From positions 1 to 64,000 of the forward strand of contig NZ_JABXWT010000007.1 in assembly GCF_013377785.1 (NCBI RefSeq): DNA of 64,000 nucleotides, written 5' to 3'. Below, piece after piece: positions 55,387 through 63,045 of the stretch (position 1 is its first letter; each line of letters begins with the position of its first letter). The stretch is from Ruegeria haliotis (GTDB taxonomy: Bacteria; Pseudomonadota; Alphaproteobacteria; Rhodobacterales; Rhodobacteraceae). Under the pieces are notes generated by a model. The model saw only the letters and a list, made by a program, of their open reading frames with translations. It did not search any database and was not told where the DNA came from. Position numbers and translations under genes: made by a program.

Positions 55387-56709
55387 ATGCAGACGACATT
55401 TACCGAGACGCAGCTGCAAGACCCTGCAATCCGGCGATCAAACGAAATCCTGCGCAGTTGCGTACATTGCGGGTTTTGTACGGCGACTTGTCCGACCTAT
55501 CAGGTTCTGGGAGACGAGCTGGACAGCCCGCGCGGGCGTATCTATCTGATCAAAGATATGCTGGAAAACGAGCGGGTGCCGGATGAAAAGACGGTCAAAC
55601 ACATCGACCGTTGCCTGTCCTGTCTGGCGTGTATGACCACCTGTCCGTCGGGTGTGCATTACATGCATCTGGTCGATCACGCGCGTGAGTACATTGAAAA
55701 CACCTACAGACGTCCATTCTCGGACCGTGCGCTGCGCTGGGTTCTGGCGCAAATCCTGCCCTATCCGACGCGATTCCGATGGGCCTTGGTCGGGGCAAAG
55801 CTGGGCCGTCCGCTTCGGTTTCTGATGCCTGACGCGCGGTTACGCGCAATGCTCGATATGGCGCCGAAACATATTCCGCCGGTCAGTCGAAATGACGACC
55901 CGCAGAGCTTTGCTCCCAAGGGTCCGCGTGTCAAACGCGTGGCGCTGATGACGGGGTGTGCACAAAAAGCGCTGAACACGGATATCAATGATGCCACCAT
56001 CCGAATCCTGACCAGGTTGGGATGCGAAGTTGTTGTGGCCGACGGCGCCGGGTGCTGTGGAGCGCTGACCCATCATATGGGCAAGTCCCGCGAGAGCCAT
56101 ACAGCAGCGGCCGCCAACATTCATGCGTGGGTACGCGAGATGGATGGCGATGGATTGGACGCGATTGTCATCAACACTTCGGGGTGTGGCACAACGGTCA
56201 AGGATTACGGGCATATGTTCCGCAATGATGCATTGGCCGCAGATGCCGAGAGAGTGTCGGCCATTGCAATGGATATCAGCGAATTGCTGATGCAGTTGGA
56301 TCTGCCAGACAGTGAAGATCAGGATTTGACGGTCGCCTATCACGCAGCCTGTTCGCTGCAGCATGGTCAAAAGATCAAGACCTTTCCCAAGGATTTGCTG
56401 AAACGCGCCGGGTTTGAGGTCGTTGAACCCGCCGACAGCCATTTGTGCTGCGGCAGTGCGGGCACCTACAACCTGATGCAGCCCGAGATTTCCGCTAAGC
56501 TGAAACAGCGTAAAATCAAAACCCTAGAAGTTAAAAAGCCGGATGTCATCGCGGCCGGGAATATCGGCTGTATGATGCAGATCGGGTCCGGAACGAACAT
56601 CCCAGTTCTGCATACGGTCGAGTTGCTGGACTGGGCCACAGGCGGTCCGGAACCACGAGCACTGCAGCGAAAAGACAACTCTTCTGCAGGGGTTCCAATT
56701 CTGCGCTAA
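55387..56709 (+). CDS. glcF: Glycolate oxidase iron-sulfur subunit GlcF
   Basis: 440 residues. Two N-terminal [4Fe-4S] clusters (CVHCGFCTATCPTY and CLSCLACMTTCPSG) and two cysteine-rich CCG-type domains (GAGCCGALTHHMG; SHLCCGSAGTYNLM). It carries electrons from GlcDE to the quinone pool. It begins four bases after glcE and closes the operon. Confidence 0.95.
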   Translation: MQTTFTETQLQDPAIRRSNEILRSCVHCGFCTATCPTYQVLGDELDSPRGRIYLIKDMLENERVPDEKTVKHIDRCLSCLACMTTCPSGVHYMHLVDHAREYIENTYRRPFSDRALRWVLAQILPYPTRFRWALVGAKLGRPLRFLMPDARLRAMLDMAPKHIPPVSRNDDPQSFAPKGPRVKRVALMTGCAQKALNTDINDATIRILTRLGCEVVVADGAGCCGALTHHMGKSRESHTAAAANIHAWVREMDGDGLDAIVINTSGCGTTVKDYGHMFRNDALAADAERVSAIAMDISELLMQLDLPDSEDQDLTVAYHAACSLQHGQKIKTFPKDLLKRAGFEVVEPADSHLCCGSAGTYNLMQPEISAKLKQRKIKTLEVKKPDVIAAGNIGCMMQIGSGTNIPVLHTVELLDWATGGPEPRALQRKDNSSAGVPILR

Positions 56710-56827
56710 CCATGATGGTGCAGACTGGCATCACTTGCACCCGAAAACCGGGTGAAACATCTCCGCCCTATTTTCGCCTAACGTACCGCATATGACAGTT
56801 GGCTGGGAGTGAAGGCCGGAGAACCGC

Positions 56828-57619
56828 GTGCACAACTGGATCAAGGTTATCGCGCTAAGTGTGCTGCCAATGGCAGCCATGGCGCAGGATACCGGGCTGA
56901 AAAGTCTGGACACCTCGGATTCCGGGCGCGAGTGGATGGCAGTTGGACGGTTGGATATTGAAGGTGCCGGTTTTTGTACCGGAACCCTTGTTTCGCCCAA
57001 CCTCGTCCTGACTGCGGCGCATTGCCTGTTCGACAAGTCGACCGGTCAACGGGTTGATCCGGCCGAAATTGAGTTTCTGGCCGGATGGCGTCTGGGGCGC
57101 GCCTTGGCTTACCGAACTGCGCGCCGGGCTGTTGTCCATCCGGACTATCAATTCAGCTCCGAGGCATCGACTGACCGGGTCCGGGCAGATGTCGCGCTGA
57201 TCGAGCTGTGGCAACCGATCAGGAATTCATCGGTTATTCCCTTTGAAACGGGAAATCAGCCTGCACTGGGTGAAGAGGTTGGCGTCGTCTCCTATGCGCA
57301 GGATCGGGCTGAGGCGCCATCGCTGCAGCAGGTATGCTCGGTGATGAACCGGCACTTGGGTGTTCTGGTGATGTCTTGCGACGTGGACTTTGGATCTTCG
57401 GGTGCGCCCGTTTTTTCGTTTTCCGGCGCGCGCCCGCGCATTGTGTCTGTCGTGTCGGCCAAGGCCAGTATGGACGGGCAAGGTGTCGCGATCGGAACTG
57501 CAGTCGAGCACTCGTTGCAATTGCTGCAGGCCGAGCTTTCCGCCGGGCGCGGATTTGGTTTGTCTACGCCCGGTACTGGTGCTGGTAAGAATGTAGGTGC
57601 GAGGTTTATCAAACCATGA
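56828..57619 (+). CDS. Secreted trypsin-like serine protease (copy 1)
   Basis: 263 residues, starting at GTG 56828 (GAAGGCCGGAGAACC upstream). Signal peptide HNWIKVIALSVLPMAAMAQ. Chymotrypsin-fold triad: His in LTAAHCLFD, Asp in ADVALIEL, Ser in FGSSGAPVFSF. After the protease domain (to about residue 235) comes a tail that ends GKNVGARFIKP. The stop overlaps the next protease start as ATGA. Sequence similarity with copy 2 runs end to end, so they are tandem duplicates. Confidence 0.87.
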   Translation: MHNWIKVIALSVLPMAAMAQDTGLKSLDTSDSGREWMAVGRLDIEGAGFCTGTLVSPNLVLTAAHCLFDKSTGQRVDPAEIEFLAGWRLGRALAYRTARRAVVHPDYQFSSEASTDRVRADVALIELWQPIRNSSVIPFETGNQPALGEEVGVVSYAQDRAEAPSLQQVCSVMNRHLGVLVMSCDVDFGSSGAPVFSFSGARPRIVSVVSAKASMDGQGVAIGTAVEHSLQLLQAELSAGRGFGLSTPGTGAGKNVGARFIKP

Positions 57620-58431
57620 CCAAATACCTTATGGGCCTTCTGTTGGGCCTGTCTGTTTTTGCGGCTGCGGCTCATGCGCAAAGTGACAAGCGTAAACTGA
57701 CGGATCGCGATGACCTTTATGGATGGGAGGCCATCGGACGGCTGGATGTCGGAACCGTGTCCTTTTGTACCGGCACTCTGATCGCGCAGGATATGGTTCT
57801 GACGGCAGCACATTGTGCCTTGGACAAGGAAACCGGGGCTCCGTATCTGCCGGGTGAGGTCACGTTCCGGGCGGGACTGAGCAATGGTACAGCGCTGGCA
57901 GAACGCCAGGTGGTACAGATTGCGGCGCATCCGAATTACGGAGCTAACGATCCATTGTCGCCGCAAAGCATCCGGGATGATGTGGCGCTGATGCGGTTGG
58001 AAACGCCGATCCCCTATTCCGTCGCAGACCCTTTCGCGCTGCACAGTGGACGGGTGTCAGGGACCGAGATCAGCATCGCCTCTTACGGGCGCGGTCGGGC
58101 TGAGGCCATCACGCGCGAACGGTCCTGTCGAATTTTGAACCGGCGGCAGGGGCTGATTGTCTTTGATTGCGATATCACCTTCGGGTCGTCCGGATCGGCT
58201 ATTCTGGCTAAGAAAGGGTCACGCTGGCAAATCCTGTCGGTTGTATCCGCAGTCTCCGTCACTAACGGCAAAAAGGTCGGGTTTGGCATGGAGCTGGCGG
58301 GTGTCGTGTCCGATCTCAAGGCGATTATGCGCCGGGATGCCCCACAGCCCAAGGCCACGATCCGCAGGCTGCAGGTTGGGTCCGGCAAGTCCAGTTCCGG
58401 TGCGAAATTCATCAGCTCCGGAGGGGGTTGA
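57616..58431 (+). CDS. Secreted trypsin-like serine protease (copy 2)
   Basis: 271 residues. Signal peptide MTKYLMGLLLGLSVFAAAAHAQ. Triad: His in LTAAHCALD, Asp in DDVALMRLE, Ser in FGSSGSAILAK. The tail ends SGKSSSGAKFISSGGG, echoing the end of copy 1 (G-A-R/K-F-I). The start overlaps copy 1 by four bases, so the two proteins are made together. The last codons contain the -35 element of the following heat-shock gene. Confidence 0.87.
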   Translation: MTKYLMGLLLGLSVFAAAAHAQSDKRKLTDRDDLYGWEAIGRLDVGTVSFCTGTLIAQDMVLTAAHCALDKETGAPYLPGEVTFRAGLSNGTALAERQVVQIAAHPNYGANDPLSPQSIRDDVALMRLETPIPYSVADPFALHSGRVSGTEISIASYGRGRAEAITRERSCRILNRRQGLIVFDCDITFGSSGSAILAKKGSRWQILSVVSAVSVTNGKKVGFGMELAGVVSDLKAIMRRDAPQPKATIRRLQVGSGKSSSGAKFISSGGG

Positions 58432-58455
58432 ACTCGGTCAAATTGCTACCCATGT
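58427..58455 (+). promoter_or_regulatory. Sigma-32 (RpoH)-type promoter of the small heat-shock gene
   Basis: GTTGAA (58427-58432) and CCCATGT (58449-58455) are separated by 16 bases, close to the RpoH consensus CTTGAA and CCCCAT-T. The -35 element overlaps the stop codon of the second protease gene. Transcription would begin near 58463, leaving a 5' untranslated region of about 93 bases. Confidence 0.6.
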
Positions 58456-58555
58456 GAATTGTATCGGATCGCCGCAAACGGGGTTCGGTATTGATAACCG
58501 CCCGTCCATTCGGAGGGCACATATCGTAAATCGCTCGAGAAAGAGGATACGACAC

Positions 58556-59023
58556 ATGCGTAGTTTTGATTTTGCACCGCTGCACCGTGCCACCATCGGT
58601 TTCGACCAGATCGCAGACATGATGGATCGGGTTCTGACCAATGATGTGGCTCAGCCCAGCTATCCCCCGTACAATATCGAGAAAACCGATGCCGACACCT
58701 ACCGGATTTCGGTGGCCGTCGCGGGCTTTTCGGAAAACGACCTGTCGGTCGAAATGAAAGAGAATTCACTGCTCGTCGCTGGTAAGAAAGCGGCTGAGGA
58801 CAAAGATCGCAGCTATCTGCACCGTGGTATCGCCACCCGCGCGTTCGAACGCCGCTTTGCGCTGGCCGATCACGTGCGCGTCACAGGCGCCAGCCACGAA
58901 AATGGCATGCTGCATATCGATCTGAAGCGTGAAGTGCCCGAAGCGCTGAAGCCGCGCCGGATTGAGATTTCCTCGTCCAAGGCGATCGAAAAGGATGTGG
59001 TTGACGCAAAGGCCGTGAACTGA
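58556..59023 (+). CDS. Small heat-shock protein (Hsp20/IbpA-like)
   Basis: 155 residues from the ATG at 58556, preceded by AAGAGGATAC; the frame is open upstream into the protease gene. Alpha-crystallin domain about 38-135: YNIEKTDADTYRISVAVAGFSENDLSVE, the region ATRAFERRFALADHVRV, and ENGMLHIDLKREVPEALKPRRIEI. Typical class A hsp20 of Proteobacteria, an ATP-independent holdase. Preceded by a sigma-32-type promoter and followed by two hairpins with CCTCC loops. Confidence 0.93.
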   Translation: MRSFDFAPLHRATIGFDQIADMMDRVLTNDVAQPSYPPYNIEKTDADTYRISVAVAGFSENDLSVEMKENSLLVAGKKAAEDKDRSYLHRGIATRAFERRFALADHVRVTGASHENGMLHIDLKREVPEALKPRRIEISSSKAIEKDVVDAKAVN

Positions 59024-59040
59024 AGCTTTTGATAATCGCG

Positions 59041-59104
59041 CGATAGTCCGTTCCTCCCTGGACTATCGCAACACGCGCCCCGCGTTCCTCCAGACGCGGG
59101 GCGC
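59041..59104 (+). ncRNA. Candidate tandem-hairpin 'cuckoo' RNA (anti-Shine-Dalgarno loops)
   Basis: Hairpin 1: CGATAGTCC (59041-59049) / GGACTATCG (59060-59068), loop GTTCCTCCCT. Hairpin 2: GCGCCCCGCGT (59075-59085) / ACGCGGGGCGC (59094-59104), loop TCCTCCAG, followed by AGTTTATT. Both stems are perfect, and both loops expose the anti-Shine-Dalgarno word CCTCC. This two-hairpin pattern is the known mark of cuckoo/CcsR RNAs of Rhodobacteraceae, which are processed from stress-gene transcripts. It starts 17 bases after the small heat-shock gene, so it would be made from the same RpoH-type transcript. The second hairpin may also terminate transcription. Confidence 0.65.
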
Positions 59105-59154
59105 AGTTTATTCGGAGCTTTTCACAGCATCCTTCACAACTCAGATCACCATGA

Positions 59155-59664
59155 TCACCTGAGTTGGTAGGAATAAACGTTGTTCAGGTATCCTTCGGTT
59201 TCGATGCGAAAGTAGGCTTCCCCCACGAATTCAAAGCCCTGAGAGAGATAGAACGCGATGGCAGGAGTATTCTCGGCATTGGTTGCCAGCCACACGGATT
59301 CGATGGATCTATCGCGGCATTCGCGTAATGCAGCATGAAGAAGGCGCTTTCCAACTCCCTTCCCATGATGGCGCGGTTGAACATAGAAAGTTGAAATTTC
59401 AACCTCGGAACAGCCTGATACCGGTGCTGTGCACCCCGAAGACAAGCGTATGAACCCGTCGAGACCTTCTTCATTTTCAGAAACGAGGATGAAATGATCG
59501 GGATCTGAAATCAGGCCTTCGATCTTCGCCGAGGTGAACTCGGCCAACGCATAATCTGCAAAGAAACCGCTGACACCGCGTTTCAGATAAGTGCCAATCC
59601 AAACCTCGATCGAAATTGCCGCAATACTCGACGCATCCGATATTTTTGCCTTGCGCAGTGTCAT
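59155..59664 (-). CDS. GNAT-family N-acetyltransferase
   Basis: 169 residues. Residues 1-165 are a GNAT fold: MTLRKAKISDASSIAAISIEVWIGTYL, EVEISTFYVQPRHHGKGVGKRLLHAALREC with the acetyl-CoA loop (RHHGKGVGK), then VWLATNAENTPAIAFYLSQGFEFVGE. Substrate unknown. It is monocistronic on the minus strand, convergent with the small heat-shock gene. Confidence 0.87.
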   Translation of the reverse strand: MTLRKAKISDASSIAAISIEVWIGTYLKRGVSGFFADYALAEFTSAKIEGLISDPDHFILVSENEEGLDGFIRLSSGCTAPVSGCSEVEISTFYVQPRHHGKGVGKRLLHAALRECRDRSIESVWLATNAENTPAIAFYLSQGFEFVGEAYFRIETEGYLNNVYSYQLR

Positions 59665-59807
59665 GACGGATAGATGCCAGAATTCCGCGCGCGGTCAATG
59701 CTGCGTTTCTCGATAGACCAAACGGATCGTTGTGCCGATTGCCCCAGCTCATTTAGAGTGGATTGCGCGGCCCCTGAATGGATGTCCAAAACAGAGGCCG
59801 CTTGAAA

Positions 59808-61283
59808 TCAGACTGACAGGCAGACGTATTTCATCTCAAGATAGTCTTCCATCCCGTGATGGCTGCCCTCGCGGCCAAGGCCGGATTGCTTGACGCCGCC
59901 GAACGGGCCCAGCTCGGTCGAGATGATACCGGTGTTGACGCCAACGATGCCGTATTCCAGCGCTTCGGCCACTTTGTAAACACGGCTCAGATCTTTGGCA
60001 TAGAAATACGAGGCCAGACCAAAGATCGTATCATTGGCCATGGCGATGACGTCATCCTCATCCTCGAATTTGAACAGAGGGGCCAGCGGGCCAAACGTCT
60101 CTTCCTGCGCGACCTTCATATCCTGCGTGACACCGGTCACGATGGTCGGCTGAAAGAACGTGCTGCCCAGGTCATGGGGCTGCCCGCCTGTCAGGATCTG
60201 GCCACCCTTGGCGGTTGCGTCAGCGATATGATCCTGCACCTTGGCGACGGCCTTGTCGTTGATCAACGGGCCTGTGGTTACGCCGTCTGCAAGACCATCG
60301 CCAACGGACAGCGCCTCGGTCGCGGCCTTCAGTTTGGCGGCGAAGGCGTCATAGACACCAGCCTGCACGTAGATACGATTGGCACAGACGCAGGTCTGAC
60401 CGTTGTTGCGGAATTTGCACATCATCGCACCTTCGATGGCCGCATCCAGATCGGCATCGTCGAACACAATGAAGGGCGCGTTTCCACCCAGCTCCATCGA
60501 GCATTTCATCACCTGATCCGCTGCCTGGCGCAGCAGGATGCGGCCCACTTGGGTTGAACCGGTAAAGGTCAGCTTGCGCACGCCGGGGTTTTCGCAGAAT
60601 TCCTTGCCAATCTCGCTGGCGTTGACCGAGGGTACAACGTTGAACACGCCCGCCGGTATGCCCGCGCGTTCAGCCAGTACAGCCAACGCCAAAGCCGACA
60701 GGGGTGTCTCTTCGGATGGGCGCGCGACAAAGGCGCAGCCTGCGGCCAGCGCCGGCGCTGCCTTGCGGGTGATCATTGCGTTGGGAAAGTTCCACGGTGT
60801 GATCGAGGCGGCCACCCCGATCGGCTGTTTCAGCACCATGATCCGCTTGTCGCGCTGATGGCCCGGGATCGTCTCGCCGTAAACCCGCTTGGCCTGTTCG
60901 CCAAAAAACTCGATGAACGAGGCGCCATAGCCAACCTCGCCAATGGCCTCGGCCAGCGGCTTGCCCTGTTCAGCCGTCAGGATTTTGCCCAGATCTTCGG
61001 CATTTTCCATCATCAGGTCGAACCAGCGCCGCAGAATTCCCGCGCGTTCTTTTCCGGTCAGCTTGGCCCATTCCTTCTGCGCCGCTTCGGCTTGGGCAAT
61101 TGCACCGGCGACCTGCGCACGGCTCAGATCCGCAACCTCGGTCAGAACGTCGCCGCGGGCAGGGTTGGTGACGGGAAAGGTTCCGTTGTCGCCGTCCACC
61201 CACTGGCCGCCGATATAGGCTTGGGTCGCCAGCAGTTCAGGGTCTTTCAGGATCGATTTAAGGTCGGTTGTCGCGTCCAACAT
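59808..61283 (-). CDS. gabD: NAD(P)-dependent succinate-semialdehyde dehydrogenase
   Basis: 491 residues, an aldehyde dehydrogenase of the GabD type: TPWNFPNAMITRKAAPALAAGC, GNAPFIVFDDADLD, NNGQTCVCANRIYVQ with the catalytic cysteine, and the end VGVNTGIISTELGPFGGVKQSGLGREGSHHGMEDYLEMKYVCLSV. It oxidises succinate semialdehyde to succinate in 4-aminobutyrate breakdown. No gabT is seen in the window. Confidence 0.9.
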   Translation of the reverse strand: MLDATTDLKSILKDPELLATQAYIGGQWVDGDNGTFPVTNPARGDVLTEVADLSRAQVAGAIAQAEAAQKEWAKLTGKERAGILRRWFDLMMENAEDLGKILTAEQGKPLAEAIGEVGYGASFIEFFGEQAKRVYGETIPGHQRDKRIMVLKQPIGVAASITPWNFPNAMITRKAAPALAAGCAFVARPSEETPLSALALAVLAERAGIPAGVFNVVPSVNASEIGKEFCENPGVRKLTFTGSTQVGRILLRQAADQVMKCSMELGGNAPFIVFDDADLDAAIEGAMMCKFRNNGQTCVCANRIYVQAGVYDAFAAKLKAATEALSVGDGLADGVTTGPLINDKAVAKVQDHIADATAKGGQILTGGQPHDLGSTFFQPTIVTGVTQDMKVAQEETFGPLAPLFKFEDEDDVIAMANDTIFGLASYFYAKDLSRVYKVAEALEYGIVGVNTGIISTELGPFGGVKQSGLGREGSHHGMEDYLEMKYVCLSV

Positions 61284-61511
61284 GGGTCAGTCTCCGGCAG
61301 GAATGAAATTGCGTGCACCCAAACAGGTGGCGCGGTTTCTGTCTATGGCCACTCGGGTCCTCCGATCAATCCAGATAGGGTCGTATTCAGCCATTGTCTG
61401 GCTCGCGCAGATCTTCTTTGGATTGCGTTCTCGCGCCTATCTTTTTCGTTGCGATTTTGCCAAAGTCCCAGTGATTTGGAGACCCAAGGGGATGTAAATG
61501 GTCATAACATT

Positions 61512-61544
61512 CCCTATCTTATTGGGTACATAAGAAAAATAGGG
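61512..61544 (+). promoter_or_regulatory. SD-masking hairpin before the coiled-coil gene
   Basis: CCCTAT (61512-61517) pairs with ATAGGG (61539-61544), and CTTAT (61518-61522) with ATAAG (61530-61534), around loop TGGGTAC with a 4-base bulge. The right arm contains AGGG (61541-61544), the only ribosome binding site before the ATG at 61553. Folding would hide it, so translation of the operon may depend on RNA opening. Confidence 0.45.
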
Positions 61545-61552
61545 ATAGAAAG

Positions 61553-62632
61553 ATGTCGAACCAGCAATTCGAAGCGTTGATTGAAGAGACTCAAACCAAG
61601 GTGCGCGAGTCACAATCGCAGATCGAAGGCCTGACATCACGGATTGAAAAAGCCCGAGCCAAGATCGGCACCACCGAGGCCGATATCGATATCGAAAATG
61701 CCACGCTCGAAGATGTGCACGCCCACACCGAGGTGATGAACGCCAATATTGCCGAGCTGATCATGGGTCTGGACGACGTTACCAGCGCGTTTTCCAAAGA
61801 TTTCGACGAGATGCGCTCGAAATCCGGGTGGGAGTCGTTTGTTGGCATATTCTCGAAAGGTAAATCCGAGTCGATGCGGCAGGAGCGGATGCGTACCGCC
61901 AGTATCGATGACAAACTGCAGGACCTGATCGCCAAATCGGACGTGATCGTGCAATTGCTGCAAGGTCAGCTGGCCGTTCTTGAAGAGCAACGCGTGAAGG
62001 TCGAGGAAAACCTGACTGCCACGCTGGACGACCGTGAGGCCACCGTGGCGGAACTGGAAGCGCTGCGCACCGAAATTCAGGGCATGGACCCAACCATTAT
62101 CACGTTGGAAAACAAGATCAGCGTCGAACAAGACGCCGCGGCGCGGACTCAGCTGGAAACCGAACTGGCCGAGCTGAACAAGCAATACAACGCCAAGGTT
62201 CAGGAAGAGCAGGTCAAGCTGGCCAAAAGCCAAACGCTGGAGCGGTATATCGAAAAAGGCAAAACCTGGGTCGATTCACTGCAGAACCAGGCGGCGACGC
62301 AGATGGTGCTGATCAACAAGCTGCAGACAGACACGCAACAGCGTGTGGTGTTGTACGATGCCCTGACCAAATCGCTGAAAACGGCGCAGCAGCAGGACGT
62401 GGCCCACCGCATCAACGAGATCGGCGTGCAGACGGACCAAGAGGCGCAGACCGCCATGGCCTCGATCGGCACCGCGACCAACCAGAAGATGGCCGACATG
62501 CTTGAGGCGCATGAGGACCACATGGTCTTTGCTCGCGACGTGTTGGAGAAAAAAGCCAAGGCGGATGAACGCTTTGCCCGCCGGTTTGCCTCGATTGTCG
62601 AGAAGCATGATAAGAATTTGTATGGGGGCTGA
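61553..62632 (+). CDS. Uncharacterised coiled-coil protein
   Basis: 359 residues, almost wholly alpha-helical and highly charged. Long heptad-like stretches cover about 1-80 (QSQIEGLTSRIEKARAKIGTTEADI) and 130-225 (LEEQRVKVEENLTATLDDREATVAEL), and again 270-350. No signal peptide or membrane helix. I do not recognise the family. It is followed by two genes on the same strand with overlap or small spacing, so it is the first of a three-gene operon. It may be a scaffold for the membrane protein next to it. Confidence 0.75.
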   Translation: MSNQQFEALIEETQTKVRESQSQIEGLTSRIEKARAKIGTTEADIDIENATLEDVHAHTEVMNANIAELIMGLDDVTSAFSKDFDEMRSKSGWESFVGIFSKGKSESMRQERMRTASIDDKLQDLIAKSDVIVQLLQGQLAVLEEQRVKVEENLTATLDDREATVAELEALRTEIQGMDPTIITLENKISVEQDAAARTQLETELAELNKQYNAKVQEEQVKLAKSQTLERYIEKGKTWVDSLQNQAATQMVLINKLQTDTQQRVVLYDALTKSLKTAQQQDVAHRINEIGVQTDQEAQTAMASIGTATNQKMADMLEAHEDHMVFARDVLEKKAKADERFARRFASIVEKHDKNLYGG

Positions 62633-62637
62633 GGTAG

Positions 62638-63045
62638 TTGTTTACCAAAACTGTTCGCAACAGGATCGCCCGCATAGTTGGGTACTCATCGCTTCTTCTG
62701 TGCCTCTTAGGGATTTTCTTGGGGACCAACGCGGTTCTTGTCATTGGAATTTGGGGTTGCGCGTTCGCGCTTTGCATCGTGTCGCCAATACCGATGGGCT
62801 CAGATGCAAGAGAGATTGGCGAAGAGCAAAAAATTAGTTTCGCCAATGCAATTGCGGTGAAAGTCGTTTGGGGTTCGATGCTGAGGAAATATGGCGTTTA
62901 CATTGTTTGTTTGGCCATCGGCACCTTTGCGCTGCTCCGTTGGGGCGTACCTTGGATCGGAATTCTGGGAATCTATGCAACTGCATTTCTGAGCTTTTTC
63001 AAGTCAGACATAGTCGAAGTTGAGCGATCGCAAGTCAGCACATGA
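62638..63045 (+). CDS. Uncharacterised small membrane protein
   Basis: 135 residues starting at TTG 62638 (GAGGTAG upstream), five bases after the coiled-coil gene. Four hydrophobic segments (YSSLLLCLLGIFLGTNAVLV, IWGCAFALCIVSPIPM, YGVYIVCLAIGTFALL, PWIGILGIYATAFLSFF) separated by a short acidic loop. The stop overlaps the next start as ATGA (63042-63045). No family recognised. Confidence 0.6.
   Translation: MFTKTVRNRIARIVGYSSLLLCLLGIFLGTNAVLVIGIWGCAFALCIVSPIPMGSDAREIGEEQKISFANAIAVKVVWGSMLRKYGVYIVCLAIGTFALLRWGVPWIGILGIYATAFLSFFKSDIVEVERSQVST

Noticed and set aside
58463..58555. ROSE-type RNA thermometer in the hsp20 leader
   Set aside because: The length is suitable, but I could not find a convincing anti-Shine-Dalgarno segment pairing with AGAGGA in the transcribed leader.
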